A stretch of 64,000 nucleotides of DNA from Verrucolacustris abundans (GCA_965194535.1 OZ239145.1:1798001-1862000); one strand, 5' to 3'. Numbered from the stretch's first letter, positions 8,556-17,445 are shown. Translations and numbers: made by a program. Notes: generated from the sequence alone by a model not told the origin.

Positions 8556-9166
8556 AATCCTTTTTTCCCAACGCCACGTCTCGCCGCCTTTCGACGGCGT
8601 TCAGTTTAACCGAAGTCGTCATCGCAATGGGCGTGGCCGCCGTCGCCTTCACCTCAATCATCGCCCTCTTCCCCCTCGGCCTGAACATGAGCAAAGAAAG
8701 TTACGAGGCCACCCAAGCTGCCCTCATCGCCCAAACCATCATGTCCGATTTGCGCGATCAGGTTAGTTCCACCTCAGGAAAACTGATTCAAAAGACTGGA
8801 ACGAATGCCATGAGTTCAGCCAATTACGAAACCATTCCCATGACCGCAAGTAGTGGGGGCACAGACCGCTACATTTACCTCGCTTACGATCAGCAGATTC
8901 GCACCGATTCAACCAACAGCCCCATTATGCTTCGCCCTCGCTTCTCTTTCGTATCCCTGAATGGACCCAACGAACCATCTTGGTTCACCAACGGAACGAA
9001 CGGCCCGATTCTTCTGGTCAAAGTTTCTCTCAAACACTCCTTTCGCATGTCAGCCGTGGGAACTGCCAACCCTCAGAGGGTGGATGTAACCGTTGAAAGC
9101 CCGGCGAACTCGCGATCTACCAACCGCGTCCAATATGTATTTAGTGGAGTGATCCCCCAAGCATGA
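8552..9166 (+). CDS. Verru_Chthon cassette protein B, GspI/PilV-like minor pseudopilin
   Basis: A short leader (MKSFFPNATSRRLSTA) precedes FSLTEVVIAMGVAAVAFTS, with Ala at -1 and Glu at +5, followed by IIALFPLGLNMSKESYEATQAALIAQTIMSDLR, typical of PilV/GspI-type proteins. The rest is a small soluble domain. The start ATG overlaps the stop of the D gene (ATGA), implying translational coupling. The product should be an inner-membrane minor pseudopilin at the tip of a secretion pseudopilus. Confidence 0.82.
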   Translation: MKSFFPNATSRRLSTAFSLTEVVIAMGVAAVAFTSIIALFPLGLNMSKESYEATQAALIAQTIMSDLRDQVSSTSGKLIQKTGTNAMSSANYETIPMTASSGGTDRYIYLAYDQQIRTDSTNSPIMLRPRFSFVSLNGPNEPSWFTNGTNGPILLVKVSLKHSFRMSAVGTANPQRVDVTVESPANSRSTNRVQYVFSGVIPQA

Positions 9167-10230
9167 GAACGCCCACTCACCCTTTTGCTATGAGACTTCA
9201 ACCAAAGCCCTCCGATTCACCTCATCCCGCACCCGCGGAATCCGCTAAAGCCACAATGGATTTTAACTACCAATCCAAAAACCACGCCCTGACATTCACG
9301 CCTTCGCACATTCCCACTTTCTCGCCTCTCTATTATCCAAAATTCAAAATCAAAAATCCGCGCACAAGCACGTCCCGCGAACGCGGGGAAAAATTGCAAC
9401 AATCTCACCGCCTTATGGCGGCGTTCACTCTCATCGAACTCATGGCCGCCACCACTGTCCTATCCGTAGTCCTGCTTATGATGGTCGGCATGCAAGATCA
9501 GATGTCGAAAGCCTGGGCGAATGCCAATCGCCGAACCGATGCCACCCGCGAGGCTCGTGCTGCCTCTCTCCTTATGGCTCGCGACCTCTCCACTTTCCTA
9601 CTACGCGGCAAAACCTTTAGCCGATTTGACAGCTTCCAAACCAACCTCACGAATGCCGCAGTTCCTTTTTTTATCACGACCAACGGCTCGGGGGGCATTG
9701 CCCCAGGTGGGGCGCCGAACTCCGCCCAATTCTTTGGCCTCATTCCACAGCCCACCAAAGGCAATGACCCGGCGGACGTCGCCCTTGTGGGTTACTACAT
9801 TGCTCTGGCCACCAATACTAACGTCAGTGGCTTTACCACGACCAGTTGGAATCTCTTCCGCTACTACATTGCCCCCTCAAACGCCGCTGCCGGAATTGCC
9901 GCCTGGCTGTCTGCCCCTAACGGAACCGCTACCACTCTTTTTACCAACATCGCCACGAATAGCGAAATTCTCGCGCGCAACGCCTGCAATCTCCAAATCA
10001 TCATCTATGGAAGTACCACCGCCACCAGTGGCCAAATCACCAACGGTCTCAATTTCAGTAACAATGGATCCTCGAGTGGATTTTATCGGGGAAACAAATT
10101 AGGCCTTGAACTCTCGTTGTACCCGGAAGATGTGGCTCAAAAAATTACCAACTCTCTATGGATGAACACGGTCAATATTCAAAAATACGCGCGTTCTTTC
10201 GAATTTAAAATCGATTGCCCGAAAAACTGA
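9163..10230 (+). CDS. Verru_Chthon cassette protein C, GspJ-like minor pseudopilin
   Basis: About 86 leader residues precede FTLIELMAATTVLSVVLLMM (Ala at -1, Glu at +5). The following segment (MSKAWANANRRTDATREARAASLLMARDLS) resembles the helix of GspJ/PilW-type proteins, and the total of 355 residues fits a larger minor pseudopilin. The ATG at 9163 overlaps the previous stop (ATGA). If the first ATG is used, the leader is very long and carries DNA repeats shared with other leaders; no better internal start is evident. It probably pairs with the B and A proteins in a tip complex, as GspJ does with GspI and GspK. Confidence 0.8.
   Translation: MRTPTHPFAMRLQPKPSDSPHPAPAESAKATMDFNYQSKNHALTFTPSHIPTFSPLYYPKFKIKNPRTSTSRERGEKLQQSHRLMAAFTLIELMAATTVLSVVLLMMVGMQDQMSKAWANANRRTDATREARAASLLMARDLSTFLLRGKTFSRFDSFQTNLTNAAVPFFITTNGSGGIAPGGAPNSAQFFGLIPQPTKGNDPADVALVGYYIALATNTNVSGFTTTSWNLFRYYIAPSNAAAGIAAWLSAPNGTATTLFTNIATNSEILARNACNLQIIIYGSTTATSGQITNGLNFSNNGSSSGFYRGNKLGLELSLYPEDVAQKITNSLWMNTVNIQKYARSFEFKIDCPKN
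9333..9360 (+). repeat. Degenerate AAAATCC repeat inside the leader of the cassette C gene
   Basis: The stretch around CCAAAATTCAAAATCAAAAA resembles the repeat at 7902-7934, with shared upstream flank. Confidence 0.6.
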
Positions 10231-10238
10231 ACCTCCCT

Positions 10239-13200
10239 ATGCGAACTTCATGGAAAAATTGGCCAGGCAGATCCTCCCAGGGATTTGCTTTGATTAGCGT
10301 CCTCGCTCTCGTCTCTCTCGCCGCTCTCACTGCCACTGCTTTCCTCGCTTCCGCCCGGCTGGAACGCCAAGCGACCAGCTCGATTGGAAATACGACCCGC
10401 CTTGAAATGGCTTTAGACTCAGGCAAGGTCTGCGCCTCCCAAGTCATCAACGACAACTCTCAGCCTGGCATTGGGGGGAACACCCACATCGTCACTTACT
10501 GGCGCACCAACTGGGCCGATGAGCTTGGCTATCCTTTCATTGGCCAGATCAAGGACAGTAGCGGACAGCAGAGTGCCATCTGGTACTACTTTCCCCTCTT
10601 TAGTCCCGCGGGCGCCACAAATCTGAATACGAATGTGATCCAGACCGCCATGCGCTTGACCAATACCCATCAAGGCACTTTTTCGAACGATATGGCTGTA
10701 TATATGGCAAATGCTACGAACGGCTTTGTCGCTAGCCCCGGACTCAATCACCCAAGATGTGTCCAAATTCCGCTACTGGGTGGCCGCACCTCACCCCCCG
10801 TGGGGTGGGTCTACATGGATCAGGAAAAGCGAAGGCCGGGTAGCAATTTAACCAACACTTCCCCCGTCGTTCGTCTTGCATGGTTCACGGAAGATCTCGA
10901 AGGCCTCATCGATGCCGAGCGTATGGGAGGCCTGACGAGCCGTAGCACCGGCACCAATTCGGAGGAACTATCCCTTTCCAATGCCCTCGGAACAAATGGA
11001 ACTGCCTTGCTGTCCTCCATCACCACTTTCACCAACAGCCGAAGTGCCTACATCTCCTACGGATCTCTGGCTTCCACCAATGTCAGCGGTTTGGCCAATC
11101 CAACCAACGCCCGCTACTTCGCCTCTGGTCTTCGCGCGTGGGCTCCCTCCAACGCCGCATCCCCTACCAACGGGGCTCTGGCATGGATTCCTGTCGGCAT
11201 TCCTGTGGGCGGTTCCGCCACCGATCCAAAAGGCTACACCAATCAGGGCTACACAAAATTAAACCTGAACAATCTTGTCTCCGGAACGGCCTCGGCCTCG
11301 GTCGCCAATATCGCCGCCGTGATCACGAATAATCTTCCCGGTTTCACTAATCGTGCGGGGGGCATGGACGGAAGAACCTATGTCTCCAACATCGCCGCCA
11401 GCATCAGGGACTATGCGGATACCGACAGCGATCCGACCTACATTGATCCCGATGTGCGCGGTTCGGAGGCAGTTGCCTGGCCGAACGAGATTATTTATCA
11501 AATCACTTTCAATAATACCGATACTCTCGCCACAGGCGGTGGTTTTCAGTATGCCTTCAAATTCAAGCAATACGTGGAGACATGGAATATTTATAATACC
11601 AACGTCCCAACGGTGCCTCTCAGTATCTCCAATAATCTTGAAATTTTAGTTCGAATTCCCGGCACTGGTGGCAGCACCTTTACGCTGGCAAGTCTAACAA
11701 CGGATGCCGAAAAAACCCAAATTGCCTCCAAGGTTGCATCATCTCCCACCACTCTACGACCTGGGGAGTTTGGGATGATGGAGACCCCACAGCAGACCTT
11801 TATTTATTTTGCGAGCGGCGCAACCACCGTCACCAATGTTATTTTCGAGGACTGTGGCGGCAACCAAGTTGTGATCCGCCCTAACAATGCCAGCAGTCCT
11901 CCGCTGCTCCGGACCTTGGCCGGCATGCAGATCTATGCCCAAACCAATCAAGGCAGCCAGCTCACAACCGGGCCCGGTTGGGTGACCGCCAACCAGTTCG
12001 CTTCCGCGATTTTAGCACCCGGCATCTATCGGTCCGGCGTTACGACCGTAGGAGGCGACCCACGATCTCAATTTTTTCTGCGTGATTGGCAGGTCAAGTG
12101 CAGTCCGTATGTGAACTACTCAAGCCCTGGAGGAAGAAATTTCGAGCAGGGAAATGCTTCCTTTCCAAATTCCGAGGTAAACCCGCAACTTTTTTGGCCC
12201 GATGGCGGCAGGACAATTGCAGGGGATAAGGGCGCAAACCCTGGCAATTTTAGTCAAAGCCCCAACACTCTTTACGCTGGCAAGGTGGGCACGTGGTCTA
12301 CCAACTTATCTCTAGCCCGAATCAACAACTCCGGATCCTTTAGCAACGTCTGTGAACTGGGTAACATCTTTGATCCGATCCAGTGGGCTGACACTTCCCA
12401 GCTACCGACAACAGCTGGGGGTCAAAGGGGGCTATGGACGAATCTGTCCACTGCTGCCACCAACGATGCCCGTTTTTGCGGCCGCAGTTCTCTGCGGATC
12501 GGCAGGCCCGAGTTTACTCGCTTTGCCTTCACGAACATGTACGGCAATAGCGTGCCCCCCATTCCTAACATGAGAATGTCTGCTGCCGCTCTCCTCGATC
12601 TTTTTGCCACGACCAACGGCACCAGTGTTGCTGGAGGACCATACACTTTGGGCGGAGGGAAAATTAATCTTAATACTGCCCCCGCGCCTGTCCTTCGCGC
12701 CTTGGCGGGAGGAGTTCGTCTTACGAACGATCCCACTCTGACTGGGGTTGGTGGAAGCGGAAACAACTTTCCCATCCCCTCGGTCATGGCTGAAGTCTTT
12801 GCTCAAGGAGTAATGCGCTTTCGCTCACAATACCCCCTCCTCACGCCCAGTCACCTTTGCTTCATTGGAACAGATCCATCTTGGCCCAATACCAACACTT
12901 GGCCTCTCAACGCTGTCTTTGGAAATACCAACTCAATCGCTCTTTCAACTGTCCCAGGAAATACTTTAAGTACTGCTAGGGTTAATGTGACCGCCTGGAA
13001 CGATCAGGCAGCGGAAGAGTGGTTTTCGAAGATCTATGCACTCTCATCCTGCCAAAGCCACAACTACCGCATCTATGTAGTCGCCCAACTGGTCGCCACT
13101 AATTCGCAAGGTCAGACCAATGCCATCGGCCCACTCGTAAAAAAATATTACCAGATATATGCCCGAAATGGGTCCTCCGTAACTGCCCTGCCTGACACCA

Positions 13201-13277
13201 CGACTTACCCCAACAACACAATCTATTCATGGAAACCAACAGTCGGAACAGTCGACATTTATAAATCCGAGTACTAA
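10239..13277 (+). CDS. Verru_Chthon cassette protein A, large GspK-like pseudopilin
   Basis: The last and largest cassette member, about 1012 residues. The N-terminus MRTSWKNWPGRSSQG is followed by FALISVLALVSLAALTATAF: here the -1 residue is the canonical Gly, but the Glu at +5 is missing, exactly as in GspK. The long region after the helix contains many Asn/Thr/Ser-rich stretches and a C-terminal part with GGGKINLNTAPAPVLRALAGG, which matches the (V/I)NxNTA segment of GspK-type helix-hairpin regions. ATG 10239 is preferred over an in-frame TTG at 10215; it lies just after the stop of the C gene. I infer that it caps the pseudopilus tip. Confidence 0.8.
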   Translation: MRTSWKNWPGRSSQGFALISVLALVSLAALTATAFLASARLERQATSSIGNTTRLEMALDSGKVCASQVINDNSQPGIGGNTHIVTYWRTNWADELGYPFIGQIKDSSGQQSAIWYYFPLFSPAGATNLNTNVIQTAMRLTNTHQGTFSNDMAVYMANATNGFVASPGLNHPRCVQIPLLGGRTSPPVGWVYMDQEKRRPGSNLTNTSPVVRLAWFTEDLEGLIDAERMGGLTSRSTGTNSEELSLSNALGTNGTALLSSITTFTNSRSAYISYGSLASTNVSGLANPTNARYFASGLRAWAPSNAASPTNGALAWIPVGIPVGGSATDPKGYTNQGYTKLNLNNLVSGTASASVANIAAVITNNLPGFTNRAGGMDGRTYVSNIAASIRDYADTDSDPTYIDPDVRGSEAVAWPNEIIYQITFNNTDTLATGGGFQYAFKFKQYVETWNIYNTNVPTVPLSISNNLEILVRIPGTGGSTFTLASLTTDAEKTQIASKVASSPTTLRPGEFGMMETPQQTFIYFASGATTVTNVIFEDCGGNQVVIRPNNASSPPLLRTLAGMQIYAQTNQGSQLTTGPGWVTANQFASAILAPGIYRSGVTTVGGDPRSQFFLRDWQVKCSPYVNYSSPGGRNFEQGNASFPNSEVNPQLFWPDGGRTIAGDKGANPGNFSQSPNTLYAGKVGTWSTNLSLARINNSGSFSNVCELGNIFDPIQWADTSQLPTTAGGQRGLWTNLSTAATNDARFCGRSSLRIGRPEFTRFAFTNMYGNSVPPIPNMRMSAAALLDLFATTNGTSVAGGPYTLGGGKINLNTAPAPVLRALAGGVRLTNDPTLTGVGGSGNNFPIPSVMAEVFAQGVMRFRSQYPLLTPSHLCFIGTDPSWPNTNTWPLNAVFGNTNSIALSTVPGNTLSTARVNVTAWNDQAAEEWFSKIYALSSCQSHNYRIYVVAQLVATNSQGQTNAIGPLVKKYYQIYARNGSSVTALPDTTTYPNNTIYSWKPTVGTVDIYKSEY

Positions 13278-13372
13278 ATTAATTATCACGTTTATTTTTA
13301 GTTTATGACAACAAATAACCCCACCCAAACGAGAAGCTTTTCCAATTAGTCTTCAATGAGCATGCTTTTTTT

Positions 13373-14074
13373 ATGAAATCACATGATAAAGCTACTATTC
13401 GTTGGATTCGCGGTTCCCAAGCCATAAAGACGGTCTTCCCCTTAGCCATAATTGCATGGCTAACCTTTGGCCAACGGTTGTGTGCCCAGTCCCTCGCAGG
13501 CGGAGAAACCAACGAACCCGCTCGCCTTTGCATCGCTCTTGGTCAACCCGGAGAGAACGAGACCGTAGCCTGGAACCAGGGCAAGCCGATGTGGAAACGG
13601 CCAGCCTATCCAGGGTACGCAATGGGTGAGTACACCCTTCCAGCCGGCCCTCTAACGCTGGAACTGCGTCACCCATCGCGCCCTGTGTCCGTCATCAATG
13701 AAAAGCTGGTCGGCGGAAAATGCTATCTACTTGTGGTCGACCAAAAAACTAATCCCGACCCCAAGACTAAGGAACAGTACCCCGTAGTCACGGATGCTCG
13801 ATGGGTTCAGCTACCATGGGGAAAACCGTCTGGCCAATCGGCAATCTTTGCTTATGGCGCTGGCCCAAATCCGATAACGCTTCGCCCGAATGACAAGACC
13901 ATAAATTTATCCCCGGGTCAGGTCACAAAAATATCCGATGGATACGCTCTGCTGTCGGATTCTGCTGGAAATCCCCTGATGGACTTCAATCCATCTGGTG
14001 ATACTTATTTTCTTCTAGTAATTTTTTCTGGTTCTTCAGGCAAGCTCGCACCGGTCCGTTGCAATTATTATTAA
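13373..14074 (+). CDS. Secreted protein of unknown function
   Basis: A 233-residue protein with a basic N-terminus and a hydrophobic signal segment (VFPLAIIAWLTFGQRLCAQ), so exported. The mature part has LCIALGQPGENETVAWNQGK, YTLPAGPLTLELRHP and CYLLVVDQKTN. The pattern of alternating beta-strands suggests a small beta-sandwich, somewhat like proteins that report scaled physical properties on the cell surface. I do not recognise the family. It lies 95 bp after the cassette A gene in the same direction and may be a cargo or accessory of that system, which is inference from position only. Confidence 0.65.
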   Translation: MKSHDKATIRWIRGSQAIKTVFPLAIIAWLTFGQRLCAQSLAGGETNEPARLCIALGQPGENETVAWNQGKPMWKRPAYPGYAMGEYTLPAGPLTLELRHPSRPVSVINEKLVGGKCYLLVVDQKTNPDPKTKEQYPVVTDARWVQLPWGKPSGQSAIFAYGAGPNPITLRPNDKTINLSPGQVTKISDGYALLSDSAGNPLMDFNPSGDTYFLLVIFSGSSGKLAPVRCNYY

Positions 14075-14189
14075 TCTCAATATTCAGCGCGAGCTTTTAA
14101 TCAGATTGCTCAGCATTTTTACCGTTTTTCAGAATATTCTTAAACAAAAGGCCAGCATAGGCCCTACTTTCAGATTGGCCTGAACTTTT

Positions 14190-14918
14190 TCAATAGCTCC
14201 CGTTTTTCATCTGTGCTCGTTTCTCCAAATTTCGCACCCCGAACACCTCCGTCTCACGATGCCCGCCTAAGATCAAATTGATTCCCAACTCCTTTGCCTT
14301 CACCTCCGTCGGGTAATCCGCCTCGCCCGTGATCAGTGTGTCCAAACCGGCCTTCACCACCTGATCCAGATCCCCAAATCCCCCCGTCACAATCCCTATC
14401 CTCCGACAAACTTTCGGCCCACGACCCAACACCACCGCCTTTCTCCCCGTTACTCGACTCATCCGATTCACCAAATCCCTGAACCTCACTCTCCCACCTT
14501 CCACCTTGTACCCAATCTCCCTTCCCATAGCTTTGCCGAATCTTTTCCTTTTCCACTTATCCAACCCCAACGCTCTTAAAATCCCGAATGAATTTCCCAT
14601 CTCGGGATGTGCGTCCAACGGAAGATGGGAGGAGTAAATTGCCACACCCAATCTTTTGGCCAAAAGAATTCGTTCTGCCCGTATCTTCCGATCCATCGTG
14701 GAGTTCCCCCAAAAGATTCCGTGATGAACGATTAAAAAATCCACCCTCTCTTTCCCCGCCTTGCGGATCGATTCGATATCCGCATCCACTGCCCATCCCA
14801 CCTTTTTTACCGGCTTGTTGTGGCTCACCTGCAATCCATTCTTTGCCCCAGGATAGTCTCGGAACTTTTTCGACTCCAAAATTCTGTCGCACTCCTTGGC
14901 TAACTCTCGCGGGCTCAT
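14190..14918 (-). CDS. Nif3/YbgI-like dinuclear metal-centre protein
   Basis: A 242-residue cytoplasmic protein of the Nif3 family (also annotated GTP cyclohydrolase 1 type 2 homologue), usually a hexamer with a two-metal site. The ligands are visible: HHG at residues 65-67, the Asp in SSHLPLDAHPE, and the C-terminal GHRETEVFG with His and Glu. Length fits the short family form without the inserted domain. ATG 14918 is chosen because it gives the standard N-terminus (MSPRELAKECDRIL); longer readings add unrelated residues. The exact reaction of the family is not established. Confidence 0.88.
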   Translation of the reverse strand: MSPRELAKECDRILESKKFRDYPGAKNGLQVSHNKPVKKVGWAVDADIESIRKAGKERVDFLIVHHGIFWGNSTMDRKIRAERILLAKRLGVAIYSSHLPLDAHPEMGNSFGILRALGLDKWKRKRFGKAMGREIGYKVEGGRVRFRDLVNRMSRVTGRKAVVLGRGPKVCRRIGIVTGGFGDLDQVVKAGLDTLITGEADYPTEVKAKELGINLILGGHRETEVFGVRNLEKRAQMKNGSY

Positions 14919-14993
14919 AATTAATTTTATCCCATAGATGCTTTGAATCCAAACACGCATATCACCTAACCACCCGTACTCTTATTTAGGAGT

Positions 14994-15016
14994 GTAGGGC
15001 GGGCATCCTGCCCGCC
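14994..15016. repeat. Palindromic repeat, half element of family A
   Basis: GTAGG followed by the hairpin GGCGGGCATCCTGCCCGCC. This is the left half of the two-hairpin elements at 22921 and 23001; the right hairpin is missing. It sits in the promoter region of the pseudouridine synthase gene. Confidence 0.8.
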
Positions 15017-15093
15017 ATCAGACGTCACCCCATCAAGCTGGATCGCAGATCTTTCTTAAACGCTGTATATCTTTGAGACCATCCCTAACCCTC

Positions 15094-15843
15094 ATGAATC
15101 CCCAACCCTCCGTTGTCCTAGAACACTCCTCTTTCCTCATCGTCGATAAACCTGCTGGCTGGCTCGTCCACCCCACCCGACCCGATGGAACGTTCACCCT
15201 CATCGACTGGCTGCGCGACCACTACCCCGATGAATTCCTTTCGCTCGTCAGCCGGCTCGACCGCGAGACGAGCGGCCTTCTCCTGGTGGCAAGGGGCAAA
15301 GAGAACGCCTCATTCTTCGGAAAAATGCAGCAGCACCGAGAAATTCAAAAAAACTACCTAGCCCTTGTCCACGGTTGCCCCCCAAGTTCCGGTCTGATCG
15401 ATCAACCTCTCGACCGACTCGGCAAACATCAACCCAGCCGAATTTATATGCGGCAAGCCGTCATCACAGGTACCTACCCCGCCCAGACCGAGTTCAAAAC
15501 CCTCGATACGCGTACCCACCCCAAATTCGGCGAGATAAGCCTTGTTGAGGCCTCCCCTAGGACCGGTCGACTACACCAAATCCGTGCCCATTTCGAATTT
15601 ATCGGGTTTCCAGTCCTAAATGACAAGATTTATGGCCAAAAAGACGAAGTATTTATAGACTATATCGATAAAGATACTAGAAATAAGCCTAAAATGGCCC
15701 GTCATAGCTTACATTCTTCTAAATTGTCCTTTGTTTTCGGCACAGAGGCGATTTCTCAAGAAATTGGGCTGCCTGAGGATCTGGCCGAAATTTGGAGTAC
15801 CAGCAAAAGTTTAAGTTTGAGCTCTGACCGCAAACGCTTATGA
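15094..15843 (+). CDS. RluA-family RNA pseudouridine synthase
   Basis: Converts uridine to pseudouridine in rRNA or tRNA. Recognised by the RluA-family landmarks: an N-terminal FLIVDKPAGWLVHP, the catalytic-Asp motif SRLDRETSGLLLVAR, QKNYLALVHG, and GRLHQIRAHFEFIGFPVLND. There is no S4 domain, and the 249-residue length fits RluA/RluC-type catalytic domains. The specific target cannot be told. ATG 15094 is chosen over an in-frame TTG at 15073. The stop overlaps the start of the subtilase gene (ATGA), so the two are probably translated together. Confidence 0.9.
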   Translation: MNPQPSVVLEHSSFLIVDKPAGWLVHPTRPDGTFTLIDWLRDHYPDEFLSLVSRLDRETSGLLLVARGKENASFFGKMQQHREIQKNYLALVHGCPPSSGLIDQPLDRLGKHQPSRIYMRQAVITGTYPAQTEFKTLDTRTHPKFGEISLVEASPRTGRLHQIRAHFEFIGFPVLNDKIYGQKDEVFIDYIDKDTRNKPKMARHSLHSSKLSFVFGTEAISQEIGLPEDLAEIWSTSKSLSLSSDRKRL

Positions 15844-16766
15844 AATCGCCCGTGCCCTCCCCCATCTATCGGCTCCCTCCCTTTAACGTGGAGAAGGTCA
15901 TGCTGGCCACAGCTGAAACAATCGACTGGGGACTCAAACTCCTCGGCATCCCACCCCTCTGGAAAGAAACCCAAGGCGAAGGCATCAAGGTCTGCGTCCT
16001 AGATACCGGAATCGCCCTCGAACATCCCGACCTACAACCTGCAATCCTGGAAGCCCGCGACTTCACCCGCAGCCCCTCCGCAGCCTATGACGCCCAAGGT
16101 CACGGCACCCACGTCTCCGGAATCATCGCTGCCCGCCGTAACGCACACGGGATCGTAGGCGTCGCCCCCCAATCCAAAATTATCGTGGCCAAAGTTCTTA
16201 ACGATGAAGGGGCCGGCACTTCGCAGGATATCGTCGCAGGCATCCAGTGGGCCATTGAATCCGGAGCCGACATCCTTTCGATGAGCCTTGGCAGTCCCGA
16301 ACCTGACGAAGAAATTCACCAAGCCCTCCTTCTCGCCATCTCCAAGGGCATCTTCGTAATCACCGCCGCTGGCAATGAAGGCCCTGACCTCGACACCGTT
16401 GGCTATCCAGCAGGATTTCCTGAAATGGTAGCCGTCGGTTCGATCGATCGCCGAAAACGTCTCTCTCAATTCTCGTCTCGTGGCCGACAGGTCGATGTCG
16501 TCGCTCCAGGTGATGAGATCACCTCCTGCTATCCTCCCCGTAGTTACGCCACTCTCAGCGGCACCTCGATGGCTACCCCCTTTATCTCCGGCGTAGTTGC
16601 CCTGGCATTGTCCAAACACCGGAAAATAGGAGGCAAAACCCCCCTTCGTACCCAGCGGGATCTCATCGAACACTTGTGCCGCACCTCTGCCGATGCCGGC
16701 TTGGCCGGGTTCGACCCTCTCTACGGCTGCGGAATTGTAAATCCGGCAAAGTTGATTAAGGGATAA
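15840..16766 (+). CDS. Intracellular subtilisin-like serine protease (S8 family)
   Basis: A 308-residue subtilase with the complete triad: Asp55 in VCVLDTG, His88 in GHGTHVSGI, Ser243 in GTSMATPF, and the oxyanion Asn179 in AAGNEG. There is no signal peptide and only a short N-terminal extension (MKSPVPSPIYRLPPFNVEKV), which is like the LIPY-containing propeptide of intracellular subtilisins. It therefore probably acts in the cytoplasm and is activated by N-terminal removal. It overlaps the pseudouridine synthase by 4 bases, an unusual pairing. No prodomain of the extracellular type is seen. Confidence 0.9.
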   Translation: MKSPVPSPIYRLPPFNVEKVMLATAETIDWGLKLLGIPPLWKETQGEGIKVCVLDTGIALEHPDLQPAILEARDFTRSPSAAYDAQGHGTHVSGIIAARRNAHGIVGVAPQSKIIVAKVLNDEGAGTSQDIVAGIQWAIESGADILSMSLGSPEPDEEIHQALLLAISKGIFVITAAGNEGPDLDTVGYPAGFPEMVAVGSIDRRKRLSQFSSRGRQVDVVAPGDEITSCYPPRSYATLSGTSMATPFISGVVALALSKHRKIGGKTPLRTQRDLIEHLCRTSADAGLAGFDPLYGCGIVNPAKLIKG

Positions 16767-16820
16767 GCAACATTCCTAGGGGCCTAATCCAAATGCCCCG
16801 CGCTCAGATTCCCAACCTTA

Positions 16821-16844
16821 TGTGGGGCGGGCATCTTGCCCGCC
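16821..16844. repeat. Palindromic repeat, half element of family A
   Basis: TGTGGGGCGGGCATCTTGCC continues into CGCC: the same left hairpin as at 14994 with one change in the flank. With that copy it brackets the pseudouridine synthase-subtilase pair. Confidence 0.75.
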
Positions 16845-16874
16845 ATAGAAAAAGACCCTACCTAGCTACAAATT

Positions 16875-17294
16875 TCACCCTTGCTGGGCTGGCTGCTGAA
16901 TCTGAACCCCCTGCAAGGGAATCCGCGAAACGATCTTTCCATCATACAAAACATCCAACGAATACTGCCCAGGACTTGGTAAGCGCAGCCCCGCAATGTT
17001 GAAGATGAAGTTTTGGCTCCAAAAAAACGCCTGAGCAGGGGGTTCTCCCATGGTGAACTCAATCCTTGGACCCCCTTCAGGGAGAATCGCCTTTCCATCC
17101 GAATCGATAAAAGAAATCTGAATGGTGTGCTTCCCTTCGTCCCCCGTGCGAAAAAGAAGCCTGAGCGCAATCGAGCAGTGCGGATGCACCGCGGGGTACT
17201 GCCTCGCACAGATGGTGTCAAAGGATCCCAAAACACAAAGCTTACCCTGATAATCACTGGCCGAATCGGCGATGAGGGCGGTGAGAACTTCCAT
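16875..17294 (-). CDS. Conserved protein of unknown function (possibly DUF6941)
   Basis: A 139-residue cytoplasmic protein with no signal peptide. The N-terminus MEVLTALIADSASDYQGKLCVLGSFDTI resembles, from memory, small bacterial proteins of the DUF6941 type, whose N-terminus reads similarly (alternating strands, then a GKL.VLG.fD motif). The rest looks like a beta-sandwich (IQISFIDSDGK, GQYSLDVLYDGK). It is a single gene flanked by palindromic repeats on both sides (16821 and 17332). Confidence 0.6.
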   Translation of the reverse strand: MEVLTALIADSASDYQGKLCVLGSFDTICARQYPAVHPHCSIALRLLFRTGDEGKHTIQISFIDSDGKAILPEGGPRIEFTMGEPPAQAFFWSQNFIFNIAGLRLPSPGQYSLDVLYDGKIVSRIPLQGVQIQQPAQQG

Positions 17295-17331
17295 AAGCGA
17301 ATGATATCGAATCGCTCTCCGTTCAGCAAAT

Positions 17332-17385
17332 GGTACGGATGAGCGTCCCGCTCATCCTAGGACGACCCAGAGGGTCGTCCGTACC
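17332..17385. repeat. Palindromic two-hairpin repeat, family B copy 1
   Basis: 54 bp with outer arms GGTACGGA/TCCGTACC enclosing two hairpins, GGATGAGCG..CGCTCATCC and GGACGACCC..GGGTCGTCC. A copy with two differences lies at 19319, in the same orientation. Confidence 0.9.
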
Positions 17386-17445
17386 GCTTCTCTCACATCA
17401 AAATTCCTTCTCCCTTCATCTCCTTCTTCACCTTAAACTTCGCCT

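Noticed and set aside
16032..16673. 213-residue frame antisense to the subtilase
   Set aside because: It is a complement of a gene with a full catalytic triad; its composition is that of a shadow.
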